A DNA stretch of 43,765 nucleotides from JBFGCT01 sp041581055 (lineage in GTDB: Bacteria > Actinomycetota > Acidimicrobiia > Acidimicrobiales > Ilumatobacteraceae): positions 1-43,765 of the forward strand of contig JBFGCT010000007.1 in the NCBI GenBank assembly GCA_041581055.1, read 5' to 3'. The notes under the pieces were generated by a model. It was given only the letters and a program-made list of their open reading frames with translations, had not been told where the DNA came from and ran no database searches. This document shows, in pieces, positions 17,374 through 25,883 of the stretch. Numbering within the stretch: position 1 is the stretch's first letter; every line of letters starts with the position of its first letter. The position numbers and the translations under genes were made by a program.

Positions 17374-19317
17374 ATGTTCTTGGAACGCGTCCGCGGGCCG
17401 GCTGATCTGCGCGACCTGTCCTACGAGGAGGTCGACGACCTGGCCGGCGAGATTCGCGACTTCATCGTCGCGGCCGTCTCCGAGAACGCGGGCCACCTCG
17501 GTTCGAACCTCGGCGCGGTCGAGCTCACGCTGGCCCTGCACCGCGTGTTCGACTCGCCGACCGACGCGATCCTGTGGGACACCGGGCACCAGGCGTACGT
17601 CCACAAGATCGTCACGGGGCGGCAATCGCAGTTCGAGCAGCTTCGCCAGCACGGCGGCCTGTCCGGCTACCCCAGCCGCGAGGAGTCGGCGCACGACCAC
17701 ATCGAGAACAGCCACGCCTCGACCGTCCTCTCGTACGCGTTCGGGATGGCGGTCGCCCGCGACGCCGGCGTCGACCCGCACCGCCACATCGTCGCCGTCC
17801 TCGGCGACGGCTCGATGACCGGCGGCATGGCCTACGAGGCGCTGAACAACATCGGCCACAGCGGCCGGAGGGTGATCCTCGTCCTCAACGACAACGGCCG
17901 CTCCTACGCGCCGACCATCTCCAACCTCTCCGCCAACTCCCAGGGCCACGACGAGCGCGAGAGCCATCCGAGCCTCCCCGACCGGGTCACCGACCGCCTC
18001 GCCCACGCGCTCACCGACATCCGCCTGAACCCGGTCTACGTGCGCCGCCAGCGGCGGCTGGAGGACTTCCTCCAGCACCTCCCGCTCGTCGGGCACCAGG
18101 CCGGCTCGGCGATGGAGGCGTTCAAGGCCGGCGTCCGCGAGTTCCTGCAGCCGCCGTCGTTCTTCGAGGCGCTCGGGGTGCGCTACGTCGGCCCGTTCGA
18201 CGGCCACAACGTCGAGGAGATGGAGCACGCGCTGCAGAACGCGATCGAGCTCTCCGAGGACCGTCCGATCCTCGTCCACGTCCTGACCCAGAAGGGCCGC
18301 GGCTACTCCCCCGCCGAGGACGACGACGAGAAGCACCTCCACGACGCGCCCGTCTTCGACCCGATGATCGGGCCGCCCAAGGCGGTCGCCACCGGCTACA
18401 CCCAGGCGTTCGCCGAGGCGATCATCAAGGTGGCCGACGGCGACCCGCGGATCGTCGCCATCACGGCGGCGATGCCGGGGCCGACCGGGCTGATCCCCTT
18501 CCAGGAGCGCTTCCCCGACCGGTTCTTCGACGTCGGGATCGCCGAACAGCACGCCGTGACCGGCGCCGCCGGCATGGCGATGGGCGGGCTGCGCCCGATC
18601 GTCGCGATCTACTCGACGTTCCTCAACCGGGCCTGGGACCAGGTGGTCTACGACGTCGCGCTCCACCGGTTGCCGGTCGTGTTCTGCCTCGACCGGGCGG
18701 GGATCACCGGCCCCGACGGCGCGAGCCACCACGGGGTCTACGACATGGCGCTGCTGTCGAAGGTCCCCGGGATGCGGGTGCTGGCGCCGTCGAGCGCCCA
18801 GGAGCTCCAGCAGATGCTGCACGACGCGGTCGCCCTCGCCGACGAGGGTCCGATCGCGATCCGGTACCCGCGCGGCGCGGCGCGCCAGGTCGGAGAACAC
18901 GAGGTGGGCGTCGGGTTGAACGCCCGCAAGGTGCGGGCCCCCGAGGCGCCCGACGTGTGCGTCATCGCCATCGGCAAGATGCTCGAGACCGCCGAGGTCG
19001 CCGCGCGGCGGGCCGCCGAGCGCGGCGTCGAGACGACGGTGTGGGACGCCCGCTGCTGCGCGCCGCTCGACCCGGCGATGATCGCCGACGCCGCCGAGCA
19101 CACGCGGGTCGTCACGATCGAAGACGGCGTCCGGGCCGGCGGGATCGGCATGATGATCGCCGACCAGGTCTGCGCGATCGACCCGACGACCGATGTCGAC
19201 AAGCTCGGCCTGCCGACCAAGTTCATCCCGCACGACCCGAAGCCCGGCAACATCCTCGCCCGGTGCGGCCTCGACGCCGACTCGCTGGCCGACCTCCTGG
19301 TCGGCCCGGTGTCGTGA
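17374..19317 (+). CDS. dxs: 1-deoxy-D-xylulose-5-phosphate synthase
   Basis: Thiamine-diphosphate enzyme joining pyruvate and glyceraldehyde 3-phosphate, the first step of the non-mevalonate isoprenoid pathway. 647 residues, normal length. Visible are GHLGSNLGAVELTLAL, WDTGHQAYVHKIVTGR, the TPP-Mg motif GDGSMTGGMAYEALNN, the transketolase pyrimidine domain with the key glutamate in VGIAEQHAVTGAAGMA and RPIVAIYSTFLNRAWDQVVYDV, and a C-terminal transketolase domain. Its TGA overlaps the GTG of the enoyl-CoA hydratase gene, giving an operon dxs > hydratase > hisN-like. The functional link to those genes is unclear. Confidence 0.97.
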   Translation: MFLERVRGPADLRDLSYEEVDDLAGEIRDFIVAAVSENAGHLGSNLGAVELTLALHRVFDSPTDAILWDTGHQAYVHKIVTGRQSQFEQLRQHGGLSGYPSREESAHDHIENSHASTVLSYAFGMAVARDAGVDPHRHIVAVLGDGSMTGGMAYEALNNIGHSGRRVILVLNDNGRSYAPTISNLSANSQGHDERESHPSLPDRVTDRLAHALTDIRLNPVYVRRQRRLEDFLQHLPLVGHQAGSAMEAFKAGVREFLQPPSFFEALGVRYVGPFDGHNVEEMEHALQNAIELSEDRPILVHVLTQKGRGYSPAEDDDEKHLHDAPVFDPMIGPPKAVATGYTQAFAEAIIKVADGDPRIVAITAAMPGPTGLIPFQERFPDRFFDVGIAEQHAVTGAAGMAMGGLRPIVAIYSTFLNRAWDQVVYDVALHRLPVVFCLDRAGITGPDGASHHGVYDMALLSKVPGMRVLAPSSAQELQQMLHDAVALADEGPIAIRYPRGAARQVGEHEVGVGLNARKVRAPEAPDVCVIAIGKMLETAEVAARRAAERGVETTVWDARCCAPLDPAMIADAAEHTRVVTIEDGVRAGGIGMMIADQVCAIDPTTDVDKLGLPTKFIPHDPKPGNILARCGLDADSLADLLVGPVS

Positions 19318-20120
19318 GCCCCGACCCGTACGAGCCGTACTCATCGCTGCGCTTCGAGCGCCCACGCGACGGCGTGCTGCTGATCACGCTCGACGATCCG
19401 GAGCGGCTCAACGCGACCGACGGCCCCACGCACAACCAGCTCTCGCGTGTGTTCCGGACGATCGACGACGACGACTCGGTGCGCGCCGTCGTCGTCACCG
19501 GCGCCGGCCGTGCGTTCTCCGCCGGCGGCGATCTCGACTGGATCGCGGAGCAGGTCGGCGATTACGAGCAGACGATGCGGGTGATGAAGGAGGCGGGCGA
19601 CATCGTCCGCACGATGATCGACTGCGACACGCCCGTCGTCTCGGCGATCAACGGCGTGGCGGTCGGCGCCGGCCTGGCGGTGGCGCTCATGGCCGACATC
19701 AGCGTGATCGACGAAGACGCCCGGCTGACCGACGGCCACATCCGGCTCGGCGTCGGGGCCGGCGACCACGCGGTGGCGATCTGGCCGCTCCTCTGCGGCA
19801 TGGCGAAGGCCAAGTACTACCTGTTGACCGCCGACTTCCTCGACGGCCGAGAGGCCGAGCGGATCGGGCTCGTGTCCAAAGCCGTTCCGGCCGCCGACGT
19901 GCTGCCGACCGCCCTCGACATCGCGGCCAAGCTGGCCGCCGGCCCGCTCGACGCGACGCGGTTGACCAAGCGGGCGCTCAACCACTGGTTGCGCCAGGCG
20001 CTGCCGAGCTTCGAGGCGTCGCTCGCCTACGAGATGCTCAACTTCCTCGGGCCCGACGCGGCGGAGGGGCTGGAGGCGTTGCGGCAGAAGCGCCGGCCCG
20101 ACTTCCGCGGCGGGCGTTGA
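19314..20120 (+). CDS. Enoyl-CoA hydratase/isomerase (crotonase) family protein
   Basis: 268 residues. Oxyanion-hole segments are GAGRAFSAGGDLDW and INGVAVGAGLAVALMADISV. In canonical hydratases the second segment is followed by a catalytic Glu; here the equivalent stretch reads DARLTDGHIRLGVGAGDHAVAIWPLLCG, in which neither hydratase glutamate is obvious, so another CoA reaction is possible. The GTG start at 19314 overlaps the dxs stop (GTGA), so it is translationally coupled. Confidence 0.9.
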   Translation: MSPDPYEPYSSLRFERPRDGVLLITLDDPERLNATDGPTHNQLSRVFRTIDDDDSVRAVVVTGAGRAFSAGGDLDWIAEQVGDYEQTMRVMKEAGDIVRTMIDCDTPVVSAINGVAVGAGLAVALMADISVIDEDARLTDGHIRLGVGAGDHAVAIWPLLCGMAKAKYYLLTADFLDGREAERIGLVSKAVPAADVLPTALDIAAKLAAGPLDATRLTKRALNHWLRQALPSFEASLAYEMLNFLGPDAAEGLEALRQKRRPDFRGGR

Positions 20121-20131
20121 TCCGCCGGTCG

Positions 20132-20941
20132 ATGGACCTCGCGGCGCAACTCGGCGACGAGCTGCGGCTGGCGCTGGCCGCCGCCGACGAGGCCGACGCG
20201 ATCACCCTCCGGCCGTTCCTCGCGCGCGACGTCGCCGTCGACTGGAAGCCCGACCACACCGAGGTGACCGAGATCGACCGGGCCACCGAGGCGGCGATCG
20301 TCGGGCGGCTCGTCGCCGCCCGACCGGGCCACGCCGTGCTCGGCGAGGAGCACGGGCAGGTCGGCGACCCGAGCTCGCCGTGGCGCTGGCTGGTCGACCC
20401 GATCGACGGCACCTCGGGCTACGTCCGCGGCATCCCGGTCTGGGCGTCGCTGATCGGCCTGACCCACGCCGACCACGGCGCGGTGCTCGGCGTCGTGTCG
20501 GCGCCGGCGCTCGGGCGCCGCTGGTGGGGCGGCGTCGGCCTCGGCGCCCACGTCGCCCACAGCGGAACGACGCGCCCGATGCGCGTCTCCGCCGTCGACG
20601 ACCTCGCCGACGCCCAGCTCTGCGTCACCCACAGCTCCGGCTGGGACCGGCTCGGGTTGACCCCGGCCCTGATCGACCTGCAGCGGCGGGCCCGCAGGTC
20701 GCGCGGGATGGGCGACTTCTGGCAGCACATGCTCGTCGCCGAGGGGGCGATGGACGTGGCGATCGACGCGGTCGGCGTCGCGCCGTACGACCTCGCCGCG
20801 GTGAAGCCGATCGTCGAGGCCGCCGGAGGGGCCTTCACCGATCGGCACGGCGCGCCGACCCACGAGCACGACACGGCGATCAGCTCGAACGGCCTGCTCC
20901 ACGGCGCCGTCCTCGACGCGCTGGCGACGGCCGGCCGGTGA
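20132..20941 (+). CDS. Inositol monophosphatase family, histidinol-phosphatase-like
   Basis: 269 residues. Metal-binding motifs of the IMPase family are clear: GEEHG, WLVDPIDGTSGYVRG and PYDLAAVKPIVEAAGG. The order and the phrases VTEIDRATEAAI, VPVWASLIGL-like and APALGRRWW match the HisN-type histidinol-phosphatases of actinobacteria better than true inositol phosphatases; this is recalled, not searched. An alternative TTG start at 20117 overlaps the upstream stop (TTGA); I prefer ATG 20132. The last 18 codons are duplicated directly downstream (20951-21005). Confidence 0.85.
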   Translation: MDLAAQLGDELRLALAAADEADAITLRPFLARDVAVDWKPDHTEVTEIDRATEAAIVGRLVAARPGHAVLGEEHGQVGDPSSPWRWLVDPIDGTSGYVRGIPVWASLIGLTHADHGAVLGVVSAPALGRRWWGGVGLGAHVAHSGTTRPMRVSAVDDLADAQLCVTHSSGWDRLGLTPALIDLQRRARRSRGMGDFWQHMLVAEGAMDVAIDAVGVAPYDLAAVKPIVEAAGGAFTDRHGAPTHEHDTAISSNGLLHGAVLDALATAGR

Positions 20942-21015
20942 GGCTCAGCGCGAACGGCCTGCTCCACGGCGCCGTCCTCGACGGGCTGGCGACGGCCGGC
21001 CGGTGAGGCTCAGCG
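20886..21015. repeat. Tandem duplication of a convergent junction, 65-bp unit
   Basis: 20886-20950 and 20951-21015 are adjacent 65-bp copies with one mismatch (C to G at 20924/20989). Each contains the last 18 codons and stop of the hisN-like gene (NGLLHGAVLDALATAGR-stop) and then GGCTCAGCG, which holds the last bases and stop of the leftward gene. The functional phosphatase end is in the left copy and the functional stop of the leftward gene in the right copy. A third copy begins at 21016 but diverges after eight bases. Confidence 0.95.
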
Positions 21016-21780
21016 CGAACGGCGCGGCTTGAGGCGCTGGCGGATCCCGCTGAGCAGGCCTTGTGGCTCGCGGCCCTCGTCGACCGCGTCGAGCAGCCGG
21101 AGCAACTCCCGTTCGAACCGTCCGGCCTGACTGCGGCTGGCCGCCGCGACCACGCCGCCGGCGGCGACCACCGGAACCGCGGCCAACGCGATCGGCGGGG
21201 CCAGCACGAGGCCGGCGACCCCAACCACCGCGCCGCCGCCGCCCAGCGTCGACCCGGCGATCACGCTCGTCCGGCGACGGACGGACCGGTCGACCGACAC
21301 CCGGACGACGGTCTGGTCCGGCTCGACCGGTTGGGCCGTCGCCCGGACCCGGCGGACGTCGCCGAGCCTCCCCTCGCCGGACAGCGCCCGCACGGAACGC
21401 CGCACGCCCCCGACGACGTCGTCGCGACGCGACCACTCGATCTCGCCGGGGCGGCGTCGCTCACGGCGCAGGTGGTGCCCGTCGACGAGCCAGCGATCGA
21501 GCAGGTCCAACACGCTCGCCGGCGACCCGGCGACGATCCGTTGCTCGACGATCGTCGCCGGGCCCACGAGCCCGTCGAGCCGTCTCTCGGTTGGCGCCGG
21601 GCCGAGGTACTCGATCGCCAGCGACTGGCGCACCGCCCGTTCGGGGATCCCGACCTCGGCGGCGGCGGCGATCAGCGCCTCCGGCTCGAACCCGTCGACC
21701 GCGTCGTCGCCGCCGCCGGCGAGATCGTTCGCGCGGCGCAGGACTCGATCCGCGGCGGCGGAGTCCAGTGGCTCGGTCAC
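21010..21780 (-). CDS. Two-TM protein of unknown function
   Basis: 256 residues from the GTG at 21780 (an in-frame ATG at 21870 would add 30 residues). I prefer 21780 because TAGGCT (21793-21788, minus) precedes it by seven bases. The N-terminal half has an LIAAAAEVGIPERAVRQSLAIEYL-type helical segment, resembling the small domain of SHOCT/2TM proteins that senses or tethers. Residues about 185-235 form a hydrophobic hairpin (GGAVVGVAGLVLAPPIALAAVPVVAAGGVVAAA). The family is not recognised. Its stop lies in the right copy of a duplicated junction. Confidence 0.65.
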   Translation of the reverse strand: MTEPLDSAAADRVLRRANDLAGGGDDAVDGFEPEALIAAAAEVGIPERAVRQSLAIEYLGPAPTERRLDGLVGPATIVEQRIVAGSPASVLDLLDRWLVDGHHLRRERRRPGEIEWSRRDDVVGGVRRSVRALSGEGRLGDVRRVRATAQPVEPDQTVVRVSVDRSVRRRTSVIAGSTLGGGGAVVGVAGLVLAPPIALAAVPVVAAGGVVAAASRSQAGRFERELLRLLDAVDEGREPQGLLSGIRQRLKPRRSR

Positions 21781-21787
21781 GGCGACC

Positions 21788-21860
21788 AGCCTACGAAGCG
21801 CCGGGCTGCGCCGGGCCCGGACCGCCACCGCGTCGGTGGCCCCCGGGGTCGCGGTACGAT
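21788..21860. promoter_or_regulatory. Divergent -10 boxes upstream of the two-TM gene and PLP-enzyme leader
   Basis: Minus strand: TAGGCT at 21793-21788, seven bases before GTG 21780. Plus strand: TACGAT at 21855-21860, eight bases before ATG 21869, the start of a 21-codon leader reading frame that overlaps the PLP enzyme start. Confidence 0.4.
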
Positions 21861-21868
21861 TGTCGACC

Positions 21869-21934
21869 ATGTCACTCAGGTTTCCGGGGTTCGTGTCGCA
21901 CGGCGGCGAGCGGGTGGCGCGTCGTGCCCGCTGA
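21869..21934 (+). CDS. Possible leaderless leader peptide (21 aa)
   Basis: ATG 21869 opens MSLRFPGFVSHGGERVARRAR and stops at TGA 21932-21934, eleven bases inside the PLP enzyme gene (GTG 21924), in a different frame. A TACGAT box eight bases upstream predicts that a leaderless ribosome would translate it. It has no run of Cys or Met codons. It could couple or attenuate translation of the sulfur enzyme, or it could be chance. Confidence 0.3.
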   Translation: MSLRFPGFVSHGGERVARRAR

Positions 21935-23114
21935 CGATCCGGACGCGACCCCGCCGGCGCCCGCCGACGCGACGCCCGCGACGCGGGCGATCACCGCCGG
22001 CCGCGCCGCCAGCGGGCGCTCGCTGGCGACGGCGCTGTGGGCGTCCAGCACGTGGGAGTCCGAGTCGCTCGACGACGCCCATCGCCGGGCGGTCGCCGCC
22101 CGCCACGGGGACTTCTACAGCCGCTACGCCAACCCGACCGTGCGATCGTTCGAGCAGTCGATCGCCGAGCTCGAAGGCGCGCAGGACGCGCTGGCGTTCG
22201 GATCGGGGATGGGCGCGATCGCCTCGACGGTGCTCGCCGTCTGCTCGACGGGCAGCCACATCGTGTCGCAGCGCCAGCTCTACGCGGGAACGCTGGCGTT
22301 CCTCCAGGGGCCCTGCCGCCGATTCGGGATCGACGTGACCTTCGTCGACGTCGCCAGCCCCGGCGAGTTCGCGCGGGCGGTCGAACCGGGGCGGACGATG
22401 CTCGTGCTCGCCGAGACACCTTCCAACCCGCGCCTCGAGCTGGCCGACCTGGACGAGCTCGGTTCGATCAAGGGTCCGATCACCGTCGTCGACTCGACGT
22501 TCGCCACGCCGCTCGGCCAGCGGCCGCTCGACCACGGTGTCGACGTCACGCTGCATTCGGCGACGAAGGGCATCGCCGGCCACAACGACGCGACCTTGGG
22601 CGTGATCGCCGGCGAGTCGGGGCTGCTCGACGAGATCTGGGCGTACTCGGTCCTGCACGGCTCGACCCCCTCGCCGTTCGACGCGCTGAACGCGCTGCGC
22701 GGCATCCGCACGCTCGGCGTCAGAACCCGCCAGCAGAACGAGAGCGCCCGCTCGCTGGCGATCGCGCTGTCGGACCACCCGGCGGTGTCCGCGGTCCACT
22801 ACCCCGGGCTGGTCGAGCACCCCCAGCACGACCTGGCGACCAAGCAACTGCTGCAGTACGGCACCGTGCTGGCGTTCGAGGTTGCCGATCGGGCGGCCGC
22901 GGCGGCGTTCATGGGCCGGCTGCGGTTGGCCCGCATCGCCACCTCGCTCGGCGGCCCCGAGACGCTGGTGTGCCACCCGGCGACGTCGACCCACGTCGGG
23001 CTCACGCCGGACGAGCAGCGGGCGACCGGCCTGAGCGACGGGTTGCTGCGGGTCTCGGTCGGCCTCGAGGAGACCGTCGACATCGTCCATGATGTCGAGC
23101 GGGCCCTCGGGTGA
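21924..23114 (+). CDS. Trans-sulfuration PLP enzyme (Cys/Met metabolism family)
   Basis: 396 residues of the gamma-family fold. Visible are YSRYANPTVRSFEQSIAELEGAQDALAFGSGMGAI (PLP phosphate-binding), DSTFATPLGQRPLDHGVD, the Schiff-base lysine in LHSATKGIAGHNDATLG, and the C-terminal TSLGGPETLVCHPATSTH...LLRVSVGLEE. Candidates are cystathionine gamma-synthase, O-succinyl- or O-acetylhomoserine sulfhydrylase and gamma-lyases; these cannot be told apart by eye. GTG 21924 is the first plausible start, inside the tail of a 21-codon leader frame. It abuts the convergent gene at 23115 with no gap. A paralogue lies at 27427. Confidence 0.9.
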   Translation: MPADDPDATPPAPADATPATRAITAGRAASGRSLATALWASSTWESESLDDAHRRAVAARHGDFYSRYANPTVRSFEQSIAELEGAQDALAFGSGMGAIASTVLAVCSTGSHIVSQRQLYAGTLAFLQGPCRRFGIDVTFVDVASPGEFARAVEPGRTMLVLAETPSNPRLELADLDELGSIKGPITVVDSTFATPLGQRPLDHGVDVTLHSATKGIAGHNDATLGVIAGESGLLDEIWAYSVLHGSTPSPFDALNALRGIRTLGVRTRQQNESARSLAIALSDHPAVSAVHYPGLVEHPQHDLATKQLLQYGTVLAFEVADRAAAAAFMGRLRLARIATSLGGPETLVCHPATSTHVGLTPDEQRATGLSDGLLRVSVGLEETVDIVHDVERALG

Positions 23115-23783
23115 TCACTCGACGATGTCGTCGGGGCTCGGACCGAAGATGAACCACGCGTCGAGCACCGCCGCGATCTGATCCTCCGGCCCCGACCAGT
23201 CGTACTCCTCGACCTGCGCCGCGCTGCGCCGCCCGAGCCGGGAGCGGAACACCTCGAACGTCGACACCCCGTCGAGCGTGACCGGCGGGCCGCCTCCTGC
23301 GCCGTCGCTCAGCGTTCGCCCGTCGCTGAGCTCGATGACGATCGGAACCGGGTACCCCTGGACCGCCGACGCCACCGCGGCGTCGACGATCGACGAATCG
23401 CGGTTCCCGGGCCGGTCCAGCGCGTGGCGCACGTCGTGCTCGTGGGTGTGGCAGTCGACCGGCGGCCGGATCTCGCCCATCGACGCGATCGCCGCGGCGA
23501 AGGCCGGCGTCTGCCCTGCCCACCGGTCGAGCAGGTCGTTCACCGCGGCGCCGCGGTTGCGCGCGACCTGCGCGGCGGTCCACGGCTCGGTCGTCACGCC
23601 GTCGAGCCGGCCGGCGAGCGCGTCGTCGGTGATGCCCGCGACGTGTGACAGGACGTCGCGCACCGTCCATTCGGGCGTGCACGGGACCGGTGTCGCCCAG
23701 TCGTCGTCGGTGAGCGTCCGGGCCAACTCGGTGAACGACCGCTGGGCCGCGATGTAGTAGGTGTCGATCGCCGATTCGATCAT
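23115..23783 (-). CDS. Maleylpyruvate isomerase/DinB-fold family protein (mycothiol-type)
   Basis: 222 residues. The N-terminal helix bundle contains ARTLTDDDWATPVPCTPEWTVRDVLSHVAGI, the pattern of the MDMPI_N (TIGR03083-like) family, with H in LSHVAG and HTHEHDVRHAL as possible metal ligands. A C-terminal beta domain follows. Related enzymes use mycothiol, the actinobacterial thiol, but many have no known substrate. ATG 23783 chosen because it begins the helix bundle (MIESAIDTYYIAAQRSF); a longer frame to 23918 adds Arg/Pro-rich sequence unlike the family. Confidence 0.82.
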   Translation of the reverse strand: MIESAIDTYYIAAQRSFTELARTLTDDDWATPVPCTPEWTVRDVLSHVAGITDDALAGRLDGVTTEPWTAAQVARNRGAAVNDLLDRWAGQTPAFAAAIASMGEIRPPVDCHTHEHDVRHALDRPGNRDSSIVDAAVASAVQGYPVPIVIELSDGRTLSDGAGGGPPVTLDGVSTFEVFRSRLGRRSAAQVEEYDWSGPEDQIAAVLDAWFIFGPSPDDIVE

Positions 23784-24052
<269 letters not shown>

Positions 24053-24319
24053 ATGTGCCGCAACATCACCACGCTGCGAGGGCTCGAACCGGCGGCGACC
24101 GCCGAGGAGATCGAGGCGGGGGCCCGCCAATACGTGCGCAAGATCAGCGGCGTGCAGAAGACGTCGGCGGCCACCGAGACGGCCTTCGAACGGGCGGTCG
24201 CCGAGATCACCGAGATCACGACCCGCCTGCTCGGCGAGCTGCCCCCGCGCAAGCAGCCCCCGAGAACCGAGCCCCCACTGCGCCGCATCGCCCGCCGCAG
24301 CGCAGAAATCTCGCGCTGA
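24053..24319 (+). CDS. DUF2277 family protein
   Basis: 88 residues starting MCRNITTLRGLEPAATAEEIEAGARQYVRKISGVQK, which closely follows the DUF2277 pattern (MCRNI..L, QYVRKISG). The N-terminal cysteine and the basic YVRKISG stretch are conserved in the family. The function is unknown; the mostly helical protein ends in a basic, Pro-rich tail. A GGGAG ribosome site lies nine bases upstream. Its stop codon is inside a predicted hairpin. Confidence 0.93.
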   Translation: MCRNITTLRGLEPAATAEEIEAGARQYVRKISGVQKTSAATETAFERAVAEITEITTRLLGELPPRKQPPRTEPPLRRIARRSAEISR

Positions 24320-24336
24320 GCTCGCGGTCAGCGCGA
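24311..24336 (+). terminator. Hairpin overlapping the DUF2277 stop codon
   Basis: TCGCGCTGA (24311-24319, including the stop) pairs with TCAGCGCGA (24328-24336) around an 8-base loop. There is no T-run, so it would be a hairpin-only terminator in a GC-rich genome. A perfect 14-bp palindrome CGCGACATGTCGCG follows at 24332-24345. Confidence 0.45.
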
Positions 24337-24403
24337 CATGTCGCGAAGAACACCGCGTGATTTGGCGCGGCGTCGGGCGGCTGTCGCCGCGAGGCCGGCG
24401 CGC

Positions 24404-25042
24404 CTACGAGTAGAAGGGGTTCTCGCCGGTCGAGTGGTCGGTGAGATCGCGCACCTTCTCGATGCCCTCGATGGCCTCGGAGAGCATCGTCTGCACGCCG
24501 TCGAGCATCGTCATCTTGCTCATCGAGCAGCCGTGGCAGCCGCCGCCCATCGTCATGTACGCGGTGCCCTCGCCGTCGTGGCCGACGTAGGTGACGAACC
24601 CGCCGTGCGCGGCGAGCGCCGGGTTGACCTCGGCGGCGACCATCGCCTCGACCTCGGCCGACAGCGGGTCGTCGCTGATCAGGCCCTCGACGCTCGGCGC
24701 CGCCGGCTTGTTCGGGTTGCGGATGACGAGGCCCTGCGTCGACGTGTAATCGAGCGTGGCGCCGGTCAGCAGCTCGACGTCGTCGCCCGGGATGACCACC
24801 TTCAGCCCGTCGTGGGTGCGCACCTCGTCGGTGAACGCCGCCTTCAGGAACTCCTCGAAGGACAGGTCGTAACGGAAGTCCTCGCCCGGCTCGGAGGCGA
24901 TCCCCAGGCGCAGGCCGAGCTGCGCGCCGTCGGGCTCCTCGTCGCGGAGCTCGACCAGATGCTCGAGCGCCTCGGGCGTCACCGTGATGATCGGCTCGGA
25001 CGCGCCGCTGGTGTCGCTCGCCATGGCTTCGAGGGGGCTCAT
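24404..25042 (-). CDS. Nfu/NfuA-type Fe-S carrier protein
   Basis: 212 residues. The N-terminal part (about 15-115) is a degenerate HesB/IscA-like domain (PIITVTPEALEHLVELRDEEPDGAQLGLRLGI...DYTSTQGLVIRNPN) without its cysteines. The C-terminal NifU-like domain has the CxxC in MGGGCHGCSMSKMTM that holds a 4Fe-4S cluster, and VNPALAAHGGFVTYVG. This matches NfuA, a late-acting Fe-S carrier. ATG 25042 is used because TAGCCT (25056-25051, minus) is eight bases upstream; ATG 25024 is a second option. It is divergent from the isomerase-like gene at 25068 with overlapping promoters. Confidence 0.9.
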   Translation of the reverse strand: MSPLEAMASDTSGASEPIITVTPEALEHLVELRDEEPDGAQLGLRLGIASEPGEDFRYDLSFEEFLKAAFTDEVRTHDGLKVVIPGDDVELLTGATLDYTSTQGLVIRNPNKPAAPSVEGLISDDPLSAEVEAMVAAEVNPALAAHGGFVTYVGHDGEGTAYMTMGGGCHGCSMSKMTMLDGVQTMLSEAIEGIEKVRDLTDHSTGENPFYS

Positions 25043-25050
25043 GGGGGAAA

Positions 25051-25060
25051 AGGCTACCGT
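25051..25060. promoter_or_regulatory. Overlapping divergent -10 boxes
   Basis: TAGCCT (minus strand, 25056-25051) serves the Nfu-type gene with an 8-base gap to ATG 25042. TACCGT (plus strand, 25055-25060) serves the gene at 25068 with a 7-base gap. The two hexamers share two bases, so polymerase could not use both at once. Confidence 0.5.
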
Positions 25061-25067
25061 GCGACTC

Positions 25068-25817
25068 ATGAATCTTCCAGGGGCATCGGGCGGCGACCGG
25101 CTCGACGGGTTCGCCACACGGATCCAGGCCGACGCCGAGCGGATCGCGGCCGCGGCCGAACGCGGCCCGCTGGCGGCACCGATTGCCGCCTGCCCCGGGT
25201 GGGATCTGCGCGAGCTCGTCATCCACACCGGCATGGTGCACCGCTGGGCGACGCACGCGATCGTCCACGCCCGACCGCCCGAGGTCGAGGTCGAACCCGA
25301 CCCCGGCGAGGACCTCGCGGCGTGGATGCGGGACGGCGCGTCCCTCCTGGCCGACGCGCTCGTCGCCGCCGACCCCGACGCCGAGACGTGGCATCCGTTC
25401 CCCGTCGAGCGCACGATCAGGGTGTGGGGCCGACGCCAGGCGCAGGAGACGGCGATGCACCGGTGGGACGCGGAAGTCGCCGTGTTCGGCTCGTCGAGCC
25501 TCGATCCGGAGCAGGCGAGCGAGGGGCTTCAGGAGTACTTCGAGCTCGGCCTGCCACGGGTGCTGATCCGGGAGAAGGTCGTCCCGCCCTCCGCGAGCCT
25601 CCACGTGCACTGCACCGACGTCAGCGGCGAGTGGCTGATCTGGGGCGAGAACGGCGAGTACCGGATGGTCGCCGAGCACCGCAAGGGCGACGCCGCGCTG
25701 CGCGGGCCGGCCGAGACGCTGCTGCTCGTGATGATGGGACGGGCCGACCCGTCCGGCCTCGACGTGGTCGGCGAGCGCGCCGCCGCCGACGCGTGGCTGG
25801 CCCTGCCCGGCTGGTGA
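25068..25817 (+). CDS. Maleylpyruvate isomerase family mycothiol-dependent enzyme
   Basis: 249 residues. N-terminal domain: AAPIAACPGWDLRELVIHTGMVHRWATH, with the metal-binding His pattern, and HRWDAEVA as the third ligand region. A second MDMPI_C-like domain (LHVHCTDVSGEWLIWGENGEYRMVAEHRKGDAALRGPAETLLLVMMGR) follows. This is the full TIGR03083 architecture. The family is named for the mycothiol-dependent isomerase of gentisate degradation, but no other gene of that pathway is here, so the substrate is open. Confidence 0.92.
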   Translation: MNLPGASGGDRLDGFATRIQADAERIAAAAERGPLAAPIAACPGWDLRELVIHTGMVHRWATHAIVHARPPEVEVEPDPGEDLAAWMRDGASLLADALVAADPDAETWHPFPVERTIRVWGRRQAQETAMHRWDAEVAVFGSSSLDPEQASEGLQEYFELGLPRVLIREKVVPPSASLHVHCTDVSGEWLIWGENGEYRMVAEHRKGDAALRGPAETLLLVMMGRADPSGLDVVGERAAADAWLALPGW

Positions 25818-25869
25818 GACCGCGCCGGTGAGCACCGCCCGCTTCCCGCCCCCGTTGCCGAGCAACCTC

Positions 25870-25875
25870 TACACT
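25870..25875 (+). promoter_or_regulatory. -10 box for the cation-efflux gene
   Basis: TACACT lies eight bases before the GTG at 25884, predicting a leaderless mRNA. Confidence 0.4.
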
Positions 25876-25883
25876 GCTCGCCC

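Noticed and set aside
15722..19365. 1215-codon minus-strand frame across dxs and the SDR gene
   Set aside because: It only overlays strongly coding genes in other frames, with repetitive charged composition and no domain.
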